The notes: generated from the letters alone by a model not told the origin. Shown: positions 53,589 through 63,541, counted from the first letter of the stretch. The stretch: 64,000 bases of DNA from Candidatus Eisenbacteria bacterium (GCA_016930695.1 JAFGGD010000049.1:82992-146991), one strand, 5' to 3'. Numbers and translations: made by a program.

Positions 53589-56228
53589 GTGCCGACAGCG
53601 AGGAAAACCGCACCGTCCCTTCTCGCGCTGATCCTCTTCTGCGCCGCTCCGGCCGCGCCTCTTCGAGCCGAAGACGGCCCGCCCGCGCGCGCCGCCCGGG
53701 CCGAACCGGTCGAGGCGGGCGCGATCCGGGTCGACGGCCGCCTCGACGAAGCGGCGTGGCGAACCGCGGCATTCACCGGCGACCTCCTGCAGAAGGATCC
53801 GGACGAAGGCGCCCCCTCCACGCGCCGCACCGAGGTCGCGTTCCTCTACGACCGGGAGGCGCTCTACGTGGGCGCGCGCCTGTTCACCGAAGACCCCGGC
53901 GCGATCCGCGCCGCCGTCGCGCGGCGGGACAACTCCGGGAACGCGGAACGGTTGATCGTCACCTTCGACACCTATCACGACCGCCGCACGGCCGTATCGT
54001 TCGCCGTCACCGCCGCGGGGGTGCGCATCGACTACCATCACCCCGAGGATGAGGAGCAGAGCCGGGACTACTCCTTCGACCCGGTCTGGGAAGCCCGTAC
54101 CGCGCGGAGCGGCGAAGGGTGGACCGCGGAGATGCGGATCCCCTTCTCGCAGCTCCGCTTTCGCGACCACCCGGAACAGGTGTGGGGCCTCAACCTGAAC
54201 CGATGGATGCCGGACCGGAACGAGGACGCCTACTGGGCGCTCATCCCGAAGGAGGAGAGCGGCTACGCCTCCCGCTTCGGCGAGCTGGCCGGAATCGAGG
54301 GGATCCGCCCCTCGAGCCGGATGGAGGTGATCCCCTATTTCGCCGCCGAGGCGAACATCACCGGCGGCGTGGACGACGCCGATCCCTTCCGGGACGAAAC
54401 GGAAACGGCGACGCGCGCCGGCGCCGATTTCAAGATGGGGCTCGGGCCGAACCTGACCCTCGAAGGGACGGTGAATCCGGACTTCGGCCAGGTGGAAGCG
54501 GACCCGGCGGAGGTCAACCTGACCGCCTACGAGACCTTCTTCGAAGAGCGCCGCCCCTTTTTCATCGAGGGATCGAGCCTCCTCGGAGGCGAGGGGCCGG
54601 ACTACTTCTACTCCCGGCGCATCGGCGCCGCCCCCCATCTCGACGCGGAGGGGGACTACGCGGACGCGCCGCAGAACGCCACCATCCTCGGCGCCGCCAA
54701 GCTGACGGGCCGGCTGAACCGCGGCCTCTCCCTGGGCGCCCTCGGCGCCGTCACCGCCCGGGAATACGCCCGCGTCTACACCGAGTCGACGGGCGCCTTC
54801 TCACGGGTCAAGACGGAACCGCTCACCGGGTACGGCGTGCTCCGCCTGCAGCAGGAGTTCGGCGACGAGGGTTCCACGTGGGGTTTCATGCTGACCGGCG
54901 CCGGACGGGACATGAGCGACGGCGAGCCGGTCGCCTCCGAGCTGGTCCGGAGCGCCGTCACCGGCGGCGCGGACTGGACGTGGCGTTTCGGGGACCACGC
55001 CTACGCCCTCACCGGGCATGTCGGCTTCAGTCACGTGCGCGGGGACTCCTCCGCGATCCTTCGCGTCCAAAGATCGAGCGCCCATTACTATCAGCGCCCC
55101 GACGCGGACCACGTCGATCTCGACTCCTCGCGGACGTCGCTCACCGGCCACGCCTTCGCGCTGGAGCTGGAGAAAAACGCCGGGAGACACTGGCTTTGGG
55201 AAGGGAGCGTCTCCTTCGAGTCTCCCGGTTTCGAGCTGAACGATCTGGGTGAACTGCAATCGGCGGACGACATCGACGCGCGGGCGAGCCTTCGCTACCG
55301 GGAGACCGCGCCGGGCCCGCTGCTGCGCGACTACTCCATCGGCCTTTACAATCTGCGCTCGTGGAACTACGGCGGCGACGCCGTCGGCGGTGGGCATGAA
55401 ATCAACGCGAACGTGACCTGGCGGAACCATTGGACGAGTTGGTGCGGCTACTACATCGGGCCGCGCCGGAAGAGCGACTCCCTCACCCGGGGCGGGCCTC
55501 TCATGGAGACACTGCGGCTCCACAACGCGTGGATCGGCGGCTCGACCAACCACGCCTCCGACGTCCGCGGGGAAATCGGGGCCGCCTGCTACTGGTGGGA
55601 AACGGGCGGGTGGAGGCGCGAAGCGGAGGCGACCCTATCGGTCCGGACGGGCGGGCGCTGGGAGTTCTCCCTCGAGCCGTATTACGGCCGCACCGAGGAA
55701 CCCCGGCAGTACGTGGCGACCATCGACGGCGGCCGCGAGGAAACCTACGGGAAGCGTTACGTCTTCTCGCGGATCGAACGGTCCACGGCGAGGGCGCGGT
55801 TCCGGCTGACGTACGCCTTCCATCCGGACCTCACCCTCGAGGCGTACGCCGAGCCCTTCGCCGCGAGCGGGCGATACTACGAATTCGGGGAACTGGAAGC
55901 CGCCGGAAGCCGAAACCTGATCGTGTACGGGGAAGAGGGGGGAACCACGATCGCCGGGAGCGAGGACGGCTCCCGGACCGTCACCGACGGAGACGCCCAG
56001 TTCGTCCTCGGTGATAGGGATTTCCGGGTTCTCTCCTTCCGGAGCAACGTGGTCCTCCGATGGGAGTGGCGCCCGGGAAGCACGCTCTACCTCGTCTGGC
56101 AGCAGAACCGGGAGGCGGAAGAAAACCCGTCGGGGTTCGTGGGGGGACGGGATCTGGTCGACAGCATCACGAGCGAAGGGGATCACTTCCTCGGCCTGAA
56201 GATCTCCTACTGGCTCCCGCTTTCGTGA
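53589..56228 (+). CDS. DUF5916 outer-membrane barrel with CBM9-like domain
   Basis: GTG start at 53589; 879 residues; signal peptide (ending APLRA-ED). An N-terminal CBM9/DOMON-like domain (about 35-210: GAIRVDGRLDEAAWRTA, VAFLYDREALYVGARLF, EMRIPFSQLRF, VWGLNLNRWM) leads into a long beta-rich region with barrel strands (VNPDFGQVEADPAEVNLTAY, ETFFEERRPFFIEG are DUF5916 hallmarks) and a final strand LGLKISYWLPLS. Function unknown; members occur widely in FCB bacteria. Divergent from phoB, with the Pho-box region between them. Confidence 0.88.
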   Translation: MPTARKTAPSLLALILFCAAPAAPLRAEDGPPARAARAEPVEAGAIRVDGRLDEAAWRTAAFTGDLLQKDPDEGAPSTRRTEVAFLYDREALYVGARLFTEDPGAIRAAVARRDNSGNAERLIVTFDTYHDRRTAVSFAVTAAGVRIDYHHPEDEEQSRDYSFDPVWEARTARSGEGWTAEMRIPFSQLRFRDHPEQVWGLNLNRWMPDRNEDAYWALIPKEESGYASRFGELAGIEGIRPSSRMEVIPYFAAEANITGGVDDADPFRDETETATRAGADFKMGLGPNLTLEGTVNPDFGQVEADPAEVNLTAYETFFEERRPFFIEGSSLLGGEGPDYFYSRRIGAAPHLDAEGDYADAPQNATILGAAKLTGRLNRGLSLGALGAVTAREYARVYTESTGAFSRVKTEPLTGYGVLRLQQEFGDEGSTWGFMLTGAGRDMSDGEPVASELVRSAVTGGADWTWRFGDHAYALTGHVGFSHVRGDSSAILRVQRSSAHYYQRPDADHVDLDSSRTSLTGHAFALELEKNAGRHWLWEGSVSFESPGFELNDLGELQSADDIDARASLRYRETAPGPLLRDYSIGLYNLRSWNYGGDAVGGGHEINANVTWRNHWTSWCGYYIGPRRKSDSLTRGGPLMETLRLHNAWIGGSTNHASDVRGEIGAACYWWETGGWRREAEATLSVRTGGRWEFSLEPYYGRTEEPRQYVATIDGGREETYGKRYVFSRIERSTARARFRLTYAFHPDLTLEAYAEPFAASGRYYEFGELEAAGSRNLIVYGEEGGTTIAGSEDGSRTVTDGDAQFVLGDRDFRVLSFRSNVVLRWEWRPGSTLYLVWQQNREAEENPSGFVGGRDLVDSITSEGDHFLGLKISYWLPLS

Positions 56229-56963
56229 CTATTGCCGTTCGTCGGAGGAGACGGCGCCGTCGTGAAGCTGGACGATCCGGCGGGTTCTCTTGGCGATGAA
56301 CTCGTCGTGGGTGATCAGCACCATCGTGTGCCCCTTCTCCCACAGCTCCTCGAAGAGATGGACGATGTCCTTGCCGGCGCCGGAATCGAGGTTTCCCGTC
56401 GGCTCGTCGGCGAGGATGATGTCCGGCTCGCAGGCGAGAGCCCGGGCGATGGCGACCCGCTGCATCTGTCCTCCCGAAAGCTCGGTCGGTTTGTGATTCA
56501 TCCGGTCCGCCAGGTCGACCTGTTCGAAGAGATGCTCCACCCGTTCCCGGCGCTCCCTCGTCCGCATCCCCTTGAAGAGAAGCGGCATCTCCACGTTCTC
56601 GTAGGCGCTGATGAGGGGAAGCAGATTGAAGTTCTGGAAGACGAAACCGATCCTCCGGTTCCGGATCTCCGCGAGGCGGTCCGCGCCGAAGCCGGCCACC
56701 TCTTCTCCGCGGAGGCGATAGGATCCCACCGTCGGCGTGTCGAGACATCCCACGATGTTCATGAGCGTCGATTTTCCCGAGCCCGAGGGGCCGACGACGG
56801 AGACGAACTCGCCCTGCCCTATGGCGAGATCGATCCCGCGAAGCGCCATCACCTTCATCGCCCCGGTCCGGTACGCCTTGCCGACCCCCTGCAGATCGAT
56901 CAGCGCGCCGTTCGAGCCGCCCGTTGAATCTCCGTTTTTCCGTTTCCCGCCGAAACCGAACAT
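56229..56963 (-). CDS. ABC transporter ATPase, MacB/LolD type
   Basis: The start is placed at ATG 56963; GTG 56972 is possible. The protein has 244 residues: Walker [11 protein letters not shown]-loop [10 protein letters not shown], signature [15 protein letters not shown], Walker [14 protein letters not shown], switch His in LITHDE. This type pairs with MacB-like permeases. It is the last gene of the four-gene unit fusion protein - permease - permease - ATPase. Confidence 0.95.
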   Translation of the reverse strand: MFGFGGKRKNGDSTGGSNGALIDLQGVGKAYRTGAMKVMALRGIDLAIGQGEFVSVVGPSGSGKSTLMNIVGCLDTPTVGSYRLRGEEVAGFGADRLAEIRNRRIGFVFQNFNLLPLISAYENVEMPLLFKGMRTRERRERVEHLFEQVDLADRMNHKPTELSGGQMQRVAIARALACEPDIILADEPTGNLDSGAGKDIVHLFEELWEKGHTMVLITHDEFIAKRTRRIVQLHDGAVSSDERQ

Positions 56964-56979
56964 GTGGTTCACACCTTTC

Positions 56980-58239
56980 TTATTCGAACCGGAGCGCCAC
57001 CGCGGGCTGAACAGTCGCCGCCTTGCGGGAGGGAAAAAACCCCGCCAGCAGCCCGACCATCCCGAGCAACAGAACCGTGGCGAGCGCGATGGGGAGCGAG
57101 AAGGTCGGCTCGCCCATGAAGGCGAGCGCTTCGCTGTCGCTCCGGCTCACGACGAACGCCACGGCGCGGACGATGCCGTAGCCGACGGGCGCGCCGATCG
57201 CGCCGCCCAGAGCGGTCAGCACGACAGCCTCCAAGACGATCGGCCCCATCACCCATACCCGGCGCGCGCCGAGGGCCATCTGCACTCCGATGGTGCGCGT
57301 CCTCTGCCGCACCACCGCATACATGATGTTCGCCACGCCCATCCCGCCGATCAGCAGGGTGAGACCGCCGATGATCCCGAGAAAAATCTGGATGCCGAGC
57401 ATCATGGCGTTCATCTGCCGCGCCGATTCCCCCACGTCCCAGATGTTGAGCGCCCTCTGATCCTCCGCGTCGAAACGGTATTTGGAGGCGAGCACCTCCC
57501 GCACCCGCCGTTCGACCAACTCGGTCTGCTCCGGCGTTCGCGGCCGGATCACGATGTCGTCGTTGTAAGGATCGCCGAAGATCGCCAGGAAGGTGCTGAA
57601 GGGCATGGCGGCGTGGTTCTCGTCGGGACCGCCGTACATCCCCATCTGCCGCTTCTCCTTCATCACGCCGATCACGGTGAAGGGGGCGCCGTTCAATAGA
57701 ACCGTTTTCCCCACCGCCTCCTCGTCACCGAAAAGCTCCCTCTTGACCGTGAAGCCCAGAAAGAGAACGCGGCGTTTCAGCTCCTCGTCGAAACGGTCGA
57801 TGAACCGCCCCCCCGGCTCGGGGAAGTGGGCGCGCATGTCGCCGTACTCCGGCTGCACGCCGATCACTTTTTTATTCAGCGTCTTCCGGCCCACGGTGAG
57901 CTGGGTTCCCCAGCGGATCATCTCTCCGCTCATCTGAGCGATCTCGGGGATGCTGCCACGGATCAGATCCAGGTCGTCCGGCCGCGTCCAGATCCGCCGC
58001 CCCGCCGGGAATCCGGCGTAGGCGCGGCTCGTCTCGCCCGCCCAAACCACCATGATCCCCGTGCCGAGCCCGCGCCTTCCTTCGTTCATGCTCCGCTTCA
58101 TCCCCTCGCCGAAGGAGAGAAGCAGGATGATGGAGATGGTTCCCCAGGCGATCGCCATCACGGTCATCCCCATGCGCTTCCGCTGTACCCGCGCGGTTCG
58201 TGCGAAGAGACGGAAGACGAGTCCCGGCCCGTGGGTCAT
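56980..58239 (-). CDS. MacB-like ABC permease
   Basis: The protein has 419 residues: N-terminal TM helix (MGMTVMAIAWGTISIILLLSF), a large periplasmic MacB_PCD domain, then three TM helices of the FtsX fold (LGIIGGLTLLIGGMGVANIM, the ALGARR coupling motif, and LLLGMVGLLAGFFPSRKAA). ATGA overlap with the upstream permease stop. Related to, but distinct from, the 58236-59465 permease, so the two likely form a heterodimer. Confidence 0.92.
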   Translation of the reverse strand: MTHGPGLVFRLFARTARVQRKRMGMTVMAIAWGTISIILLLSFGEGMKRSMNEGRRGLGTGIMVVWAGETSRAYAGFPAGRRIWTRPDDLDLIRGSIPEIAQMSGEMIRWGTQLTVGRKTLNKKVIGVQPEYGDMRAHFPEPGGRFIDRFDEELKRRVLFLGFTVKRELFGDEEAVGKTVLLNGAPFTVIGVMKEKRQMGMYGGPDENHAAMPFSTFLAIFGDPYNDDIVIRPRTPEQTELVERRVREVLASKYRFDAEDQRALNIWDVGESARQMNAMMLGIQIFLGIIGGLTLLIGGMGVANIMYAVVRQRTRTIGVQMALGARRVWVMGPIVLEAVVLTALGGAIGAPVGYGIVRAVAFVVSRSDSEALAFMGEPTFSLPIALATVLLLGMVGLLAGFFPSRKAATVQPAVALRFE

Positions 58240-59465
58240 AACCTAAGCGCCTCCACCGGTTTGAGGTTCGCCGCGTTCCGCGCCGGGAAATAACCGGCGA
58301 GGATGCCGACCACGCCGAGCGCCGCCGTCGTGATCCCCACCGCGGTGGGGGACATCACCTGTGTGCCGATGTGTTCCTGCAGAGAGGAGAGGGCGACGGC
58401 CCGGACGATCGCGTAGGTGACGGCGAGGCCGAGGGCGCCGCCGAGAACGGTGAGCAATCCCGTCTCGAAGAGGAACTGGCCGATCACATAGCGCCTCTTG
58501 GCCCCGAGGGCCATCTTGATCCCGATCTCCTTGGCCCGCTCCTCCACCACCACGTGCATGATGTTGCTGACGCCGATCCCTCCCACCACCAGAGTGAGCA
58601 CGCCGGTCACGCCGAGAAAGCCGCGAAAAACAAGAAAGAACGTGTTCAGGAACTGGCGGAACTCGGTGGTGTCCCACATCATGATCGCCTCTTCGTCGTC
58701 GGGATCGAAACGGAACCGGCGGGCGAGCACCTCCCGCACCTTCCGCATCATCGATTCGACATCGGAGGCGTCATCGACCTGAATGATAAAGTTGTTCACG
58801 TATTGATTGCCATACATGGACCGCATGGTTTCGCTCGCCATGAACGCCTTGTTCTCGTCCGGGCCGTTGTAGTTCATGTCCTGGCTCTTGGGACGCATGA
58901 CGCCGACCACCTGGAAAGGGACGCCGCCGATCTGCACGTACCGGCCGATCGCGTCCTGGCCGCCGAAGAGATCGTTCTTTAACTCGTCGCCGATGAAAAT
59001 GGAGCGGCGGCGTTGGTTCATATCGAGCGGATTCAGAAAGCGGCCTCCCTCTTCGGCGAGCACGTTCCGGATTTCGCCGAACTCGGGGGAGACGCCGATG
59101 AAGCCGGGGACCACCGTCGTTCGGCCCACTTTGAACCGCAACGTGTGGACGCGGAATTCTTCGCTCACACCGGTCAGTTCCGGGATCTCCCGCCGGAGAA
59201 GGTCCACGTCCTCGGCGGTCATCCGCACGCGACGCCCCTTGGGAAGTCCCCGCCAGGGAGCGCTTGTCCTCGAGGGGAAACAAATCACGATGTTTTCACC
59301 GAGCCCCCTCATGGAAAGATCGATGTGTTCCTGCAGGCCTTCGCCGAAGATCAGCAGCAGGCTGACCGCCGTGGTTCCCCAGACGATCCCGAAGAGGGTG
59401 AGCGCGAGACGGAGTTTCTGCGCCCTAAGATCCCGCAAAAATTGTTTGAGGTATCCACGCAGCAT
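58236..59465 (-). CDS. MacB-like ABC permease
   Basis: The protein has 409 residues with the same plan: LALTLFGIVWGTTAVSLLLIF, periplasmic domain, FLGVTGVLTLVVGGIGVSNIM, KMALGAKRRY and GVVGILAGYFPARNAA. It starts 9 bases after the fusion-protein gene and overlaps the next permease by four bases. Confidence 0.92.
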   Translation of the reverse strand: MLRGYLKQFLRDLRAQKLRLALTLFGIVWGTTAVSLLLIFGEGLQEHIDLSMRGLGENIVICFPSRTSAPWRGLPKGRRVRMTAEDVDLLRREIPELTGVSEEFRVHTLRFKVGRTTVVPGFIGVSPEFGEIRNVLAEEGGRFLNPLDMNQRRRSIFIGDELKNDLFGGQDAIGRYVQIGGVPFQVVGVMRPKSQDMNYNGPDENKAFMASETMRSMYGNQYVNNFIIQVDDASDVESMMRKVREVLARRFRFDPDDEEAIMMWDTTEFRQFLNTFFLVFRGFLGVTGVLTLVVGGIGVSNIMHVVVEERAKEIGIKMALGAKRRYVIGQFLFETGLLTVLGGALGLAVTYAIVRAVALSSLQEHIGTQVMSPTAVGITTAALGVVGILAGYFPARNAANLKPVEALRL

Positions 59466-59474
59466 GGGTTCCGC

Positions 59475-60563
59475 CTAGATCTCCCGCGCCGGCATTTGGA
59501 CCACCGATTCGCCATCCTCGAGACCGGAGAGAACTTCCGCCTGCAGACCGTCGCTGAGGCCGATCGTGATCTCCCGGCGCACCGGCTCGCCGCCCGGTTG
59601 ATCCGGCGGCATATGGACGTAAACCTTCTCCCCTTCGAAGACCAGAAGCCTCTCCGGCACGAGAAGCACGTCGTTCTTTTCACGGATGATGATGTCCGCG
59701 TTGGCGGAGTAGCCGGCGCGGAGGAGCGCCCCGCCGCGGTCCTCGATCTCCACTTCCACGTCGAAGAGGGTCGAGCCGTCATCCTCGGTCGCCTTGGGAG
59801 CGATCCGGGTGAGACGGCCGACTATCGCCGCGTCGGGCAAAGCGCCCACGTTGATCCGGACCGGCAGGCCCTCGGAGAGCTTCCCCACGTCGATCTCGTC
59901 CACCGTCCCCTCGAAGAGAAGGCGGTCCATGTCGGCGATGGTGAGAAGAGCGGTCCCGGCCTGGTAGGAAGTGAGCGGCACCACCGGGTCCCCCGGATCG
60001 ACCATCCGCTCCAACACCGTGCCCGTCGATTTGGCGCGAATGATCGAGTCCACGTTCCTCTCGGCGTTGTGGATCTTTCCCTCCTTGAGAAGGGCGAGGC
60101 GTTCCCGGGAAAGCTCGAAGCCGACACGCGCCTGATCGTACGCTTTGCGGGAAGCGTCGAAATCGTCCTGAGAGACGAGTCCGCTTTTCTGGAGCGACTG
60201 GGTCCTTTCGTATTCCGCCCGGGCCCGATCGAAGTTGATCTCCGCCAGTTCCACGTTCCTCTCCCCTTCGGTCAGCTCCAGCGGGGTCGGGTTCGGATTG
60301 ATCTCCAGAAGGCGGTCGCCGGCGGCGATGCGATCCCCCACCTCGACGAAACAGGTCCGGACGATGCCGCTGATCTGCGACTTCACCTGAAACTCCTGCT
60401 CCGGAACGATCTGGCCGGTGGCGAGCGCCTTGTCGACGATCGTCCCCCGATCGATCGGGACGAGGGTAAACCCTCCGTTCTCGCTCGAGTCGCCGCGGGA
60501 AACGAAAACCGCGCCGATGGCGACGACCACGACCACCGCGCCGATGACGAGGACCTTTCGCAT
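59475..60563 (-). CDS. Periplasmic membrane-fusion protein (HlyD/MacA type)
   Basis: The start is ATG at 60563 behind AAGGAG. The protein has 362 residues: N-terminal anchor (VLVIGAVVVVVAIGAVFVS), lipoyl-type half (ATGQIVPEQEFQVKSQISG), helical hairpin (RARAEYERTQSLQKSGLVSQ ...), second lipoyl half (IIRAKSTGTVLERMVDPGD) and beta-barrel/membrane-proximal domain. It links the ABC permeases to an outer-membrane channel not encoded here. First gene of the efflux unit. Confidence 0.92.
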   Translation of the reverse strand: MRKVLVIGAVVVVVAIGAVFVSRGDSSENGGFTLVPIDRGTIVDKALATGQIVPEQEFQVKSQISGIVRTCFVEVGDRIAAGDRLLEINPNPTPLELTEGERNVELAEINFDRARAEYERTQSLQKSGLVSQDDFDASRKAYDQARVGFELSRERLALLKEGKIHNAERNVDSIIRAKSTGTVLERMVDPGDPVVPLTSYQAGTALLTIADMDRLLFEGTVDEIDVGKLSEGLPVRINVGALPDAAIVGRLTRIAPKATEDDGSTLFDVEVEIEDRGGALLRAGYSANADIIIREKNDVLLVPERLLVFEGEKVYVHMPPDQPGGEPVRREITIGLSDGLQAEVLSGLEDGESVVQMPAREI

Positions 60564-60910
60564 GAGATTCTCCTTCCTGGACGAGCCGCTCCACCTGCGC
60601 CGAAGAGGGCGCGGGAGAAGGGTCGGAAATGATCGGAAGACCGGACCGCCGCGGGCGCGGCCGCACACCCATTAAGACGGTGGCTCTCTTGTCTACGTTG
60701 ACATGGATCGGCGTGTTTCGGCCTATCTGGCCGAGGACGGATCGCGGACGGGGAGAGCCCTTCGGTCCCGGATCCTCTTTGGGTGAAGGGAGTGAGTGTC
60801 CGGCACCGAAAACGTGGGGCGCGAGGAAAGTGAAAAACCTTCCGCTCAAGCGAAAAACCCCCCTTGACGATCACCAGTAATGAGCATATGCTTATAACCG
60901 GAGGATCGAG
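60564..60910. other. Divergent intergenic region between the efflux unit and the DUF134 gene
   Basis: Only the DUF134 promoter at 60864-60892 is recognisable. No convincing promoter for the efflux unit, and no gene. Confidence 0.45.
60864..60892 (+). promoter_or_regulatory. Promoter with palindromic -10 region before the DUF134 gene
   Basis: -35 TTGACG (60864-60869), 17-bp spacer, -10 TATGCT (60887-60892). The -10 lies in the perfect 10-bp palindrome AGCATATGCT (60883-60892), a possible operator for the HTH protein encoded next. Confidence 0.65.
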
Positions 60911-61288
60911 ATGCCCAGACCGCACAGACCGAGAAGAATCATGCAGGGACTCGGCGGCCGGGTTTACCACCCTCTCGGCTCCCCCCCAGGACGGACGGAG
61001 AGGGTGGTGCTCACCCTCGATCAATTGGAGGCGATCCGGCTCGCCGACGTGGAAGGGCTCTACCAGGACGCCGCGGCGGACAGGATGGGCGTCTCGCGGG
61101 CTACCTTCGGGCGGATCATCGCCGAGGCGCGCCGCGTCGTCGGGGACGCGCTGGTGAACGGCAAGGCGATCGAAATCGCCGGAGGCGTGGTGGACGAGAG
61201 CCCCTCCCTCCCACCGCAAGGCGGTCACGGCCGCGGCTGGGGGAGAAGGAGACGGTTCCACGGCGGGGATGGGCGCCCGCGCGGCTAG
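60911..61288 (+). CDS. DUF134 helix-turn-helix protein
   Basis: The protein has 125 residues; GGAGG seven bases before ATG. The DUF134 core is complete: MPRPHRPRRI, LTLDQLEAIRLADVEGLYQD, AADRMGVSRATFGRIIAEAR (sigma-region-4-like HTH). The C-terminus is a Gly/Arg/His-rich tail. DUF134 genes commonly lie with DUF5320 and NifX/dinitrogenase-cofactor-type proteins. Probable regulator of this small cluster and of its own palindromic promoter. Confidence 0.9.
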   Translation: MPRPHRPRRIMQGLGGRVYHPLGSPPGRTERVVLTLDQLEAIRLADVEGLYQDAAADRMGVSRATFGRIIAEARRVVGDALVNGKAIEIAGGVVDESPSLPPQGGHGRGWGRRRRFHGGDGRPRG

Positions 61289-61388
61289 CCGCCGTCCGAG
61301 CGCCCGGCACCGCCGACAAGAACCGAGAACGAACGAAAACGGAATTCCGGCCGCCCCGCGAGGGACCGGCCGGGAAAGGAGGCAGAAG

Positions 61389-61739
61389 ATGCCTGGATTC
61401 AATGGAATGGGACCGAGGGGCGAAGGACCCCGTACCGGTTGGGGAATGGGACGCTGCGCCCCGGGCGCGGGGCCTGCGCAGCCGCCCCAAATGGGTGACG
61501 CCCCGGACGCCCCCGCCGGATGGCAGGGGTACGGCTATGGTTACGGCATGGGGATGGCCTGGAGGCGCGGCGGCGGTTGGGGCCGCGGGCGTGGCTTCGG
61601 TCGTGGCTTCGGCCGCGGCATGGGAATGGCCTGGGGTCGCCGTTTCGGATGGGGCGCCGGATGGGGGCCCGGACCTTATCCTTACCCCCAGGGACCGGAG
61701 GGGCCGCCCCCCCAGCAGCAGAATCCGGAAACGGAATAG
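61389..61739 (+). CDS. DUF5320 Gly/Arg/Trp-rich protein
   Basis: The protein has 116 residues; AAGGAGG before ATG. It opens MPGFNGMGPRGEGPRTGWGM, the DUF5320 signature, then a low-complexity run of Gly, Arg, Trp, Met and Tyr (GYGYGYGMGMAW, GRGRGFGRGFGRGMGMAWGR) and ends in a Pro/Gln tail. No signal peptide. DUF5320 neighbours DUF134 in many genomes; function unknown, perhaps metal- or nucleic-acid-binding through the Met/Arg-rich repeats. Confidence 0.9.
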   Translation: MPGFNGMGPRGEGPRTGWGMGRCAPGAGPAQPPQMGDAPDAPAGWQGYGYGYGMGMAWRRGGGWGRGRGFGRGFGRGMGMAWGRRFGWGAGWGPGPYPYPQGPEGPPPQQQNPETE

Positions 61740-61846
61740 GCGATGTGATACAATGCCGCGGACGGCGGCGGGGGGCTCCCGGCCTTCCGCCGCCTTTCTC
61801 CGTCGCGCGGGTGGCCGCTGAGGGCGCCCGCCCCGAGGATCACCCC

Positions 61847-62605
61847 GTGAACTTAATCGACGAGCTACTCGAAGACCTTCCCGATGGGCGGCTCCGCCGG
61901 GCGCGGATCGGCCTCCACTGGACGGGGGTCGTCGCGGAAACCGATGCCGGCCTCCGCTGCGGCCTCGCCTCCACACTCGCCTCGCCCCACGACCACGCCG
62001 GAGGGCCCGACCTTCCGGAGGCGGGCGGGATCGAGGGGATGGACGCACGGGAGGTCGCCGGCTGGCTTCGATCGGACCCGGAGAGGGAACCGGTCCGGCG
62101 GAGCGTGGGCGCGGCGGCGCTGAACGCCCTCCTTCCCCCACGGCCCGAGGCCTGGGTCGACCGGAACGCCTCCGAGGTGATCGCCGAGAGGGGCGAAGGA
62201 CGGAAGGTCGTTCTGATCGGGAGCTTTCCCTTCACGCAAGCGCTCCGGAAAAGGGTGGGGGAGCTGATCGTTCTGGACCGGCGCCCCCGCGAGGGCGCCC
62301 TGCCGGCGGACCGCGCGGGAGATGTTCTCCCGGCGGCCGACGTGGCGGCGATCACCGGAATGACTCTCCTGAACGGGAGCCTGGAAGCGCTTTTGAGAAT
62401 GGTGCGCCCCGAGGCCACGGTGCTTCTCCTCGGGCCGAGCACCCCTCTCTCGCCGGTCCTCCACGGGCACGGCGTGGATCTCCTCTCCGGATCGGTTGTG
62501 ACCGACATCGACGCGGTCCTGCGTGTCCTCGGCCAGGGAGGAACCTTCCGTCAGATCCACCGCGCGGGCGTGCGTCTGGTTACCATGGAGAAGAGCGGGA
62601 AGTAA
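61847..62605 (+). CDS. DUF364 putative heavy-metal chelation protein
   Basis: GTG start with GAGGA upstream; 252 residues. An N-terminal DUF4213-like domain (about 1-95, IGLHWTGVVAETDAGLRCGL) precedes a Rossmann-like DUF364 domain (KVVLIGSFPF, LIVLDRRPREG, DVLPAADVAAITGMTLLNGSLEALL, VLLLGPSTPLSP). Members are proposed to bind or chelate metals. Follows DUF134 and DUF5320 on the same strand. Confidence 0.88.
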   Translation: MNLIDELLEDLPDGRLRRARIGLHWTGVVAETDAGLRCGLASTLASPHDHAGGPDLPEAGGIEGMDAREVAGWLRSDPEREPVRRSVGAAALNALLPPRPEAWVDRNASEVIAERGEGRKVVLIGSFPFTQALRKRVGELIVLDRRPREGALPADRAGDVLPAADVAAITGMTLLNGSLEALLRMVRPEATVLLLGPSTPLSPVLHGHGVDLLSGSVVTDIDAVLRVLGQGGTFRQIHRAGVRLVTMEKSGK

Positions 62606-62628
62606 GCGAGTGCCCCGGAAGGGGGTGT

Positions 62629-63264
62629 TCAGCGGAAGAGCGTCTTGAGCCGCCCCCAGTCGACCCGTTCCGTCGAAGACGGCCCACCGCAGGAAAAGGG
62701 GGGACAGGTTTCTCCCGGATCCGCGAATGTGCCGCTCCCACCGGACCAGCGTTGCCACCAACAGTTCCTTCCATCCAGAACGAAACCGACGCACCCCTCC
62801 TCGGACACACGGATCCGGAAGGTTCCGAAACGAACCGGCATGGGCATCGCCTGTCCGTCGGGCGCTCGGGCGAACGCCGCGGCCAACCAGCAACGGGCGT
62901 TCGGATAGGCCTCGATGATCGGGTCGGAGGGGAATCCGTCCCCCGGCCCACTGACTCCGGTATCGTAAAACATGGAGGGGATCCAATCGTTCTGGATGTG
63001 AAACTCGAACTGGGGATCCGTCACCAGATCCTTGTTTTGGACGCAAAAGGCGCAGGCGAGGTAATGGGGATCTTCGAAGTCGCGAAAGAACAGATCGAAC
63101 ACGATCGTGTCGCCCACGACCGCCTCGGCGAGGCCCATGTCATCCGCGTGGCACAGGAGATCGCCATTCCGATCGAGCCCCACGAAATCGGCCGACACGG
63201 ATTGGAAAGAGGCGGAGAAGACGAGAAGAAACGCCGGCAGGAATCTTCGGGAGGGACAGCGCAC
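62629..63264 (-). CDS. Small exported protein with WG-K tag
   Basis: GTG start behind GGAGGAG; 211 residues; signal peptide (MRCPSRRFLPAFLLVFSASF, cleaved near SVSA-DF). The mature part is one beta-rich domain with several Cys (LLCHADDMG, YLACAFCVQ, ARCWLAAAF, EEGCVGFVLDGRNCWWQ) that could form disulfides. It ends ERVDWGRLKTLFR, the short C-terminal tag, with D replacing the usual S/T before W. Function unknown. It is far from the glucan locus, so the tag is not specific to glucan proteins. Confidence 0.75.
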   Translation of the reverse strand: MRCPSRRFLPAFLLVFSASFQSVSADFVGLDRNGDLLCHADDMGLAEAVVGDTIVFDLFFRDFEDPHYLACAFCVQNKDLVTDPQFEFHIQNDWIPSMFYDTGVSGPGDGFPSDPIIEAYPNARCWLAAAFARAPDGQAMPMPVRFGTFRIRVSEEGCVGFVLDGRNCWWQRWSGGSGTFADPGETCPPFSCGGPSSTERVDWGRLKTLFR

Positions 63265-63301
63265 CGCTCTCCTCCTGTCGAGAGGACCGGAAACGGTCGA
63301 A

Positions 63302-63378
63302 TGGGGTGAGCGACGGGGATCGAACCCGCGACAACCAGATCCACAGTCTGGGGCTCTACCGACTGAGCTACGCCCACC
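63302..63378 (-). tRNA. tRNA-His (GTG)
   Basis: Anticodon GTG (63344-63342). The extra 5' G(-1) at 63378 faces C73, the His identity feature. T-arm GGTTCGATCCC; CCA is encoded (63304-63302). Confidence 0.96.
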
Positions 63379-63434
63379 ATCCGAGAGGAAAAATACTACG
63401 CCAAGGGAGTGGTAGGGACAAGAGGGAAAGAGAC

Positions 63435-63507
<73 letters not shown>

Positions 63508-63541
63508 CCCGCCTGACGATAGCACACAGTGCCCGCAACGG

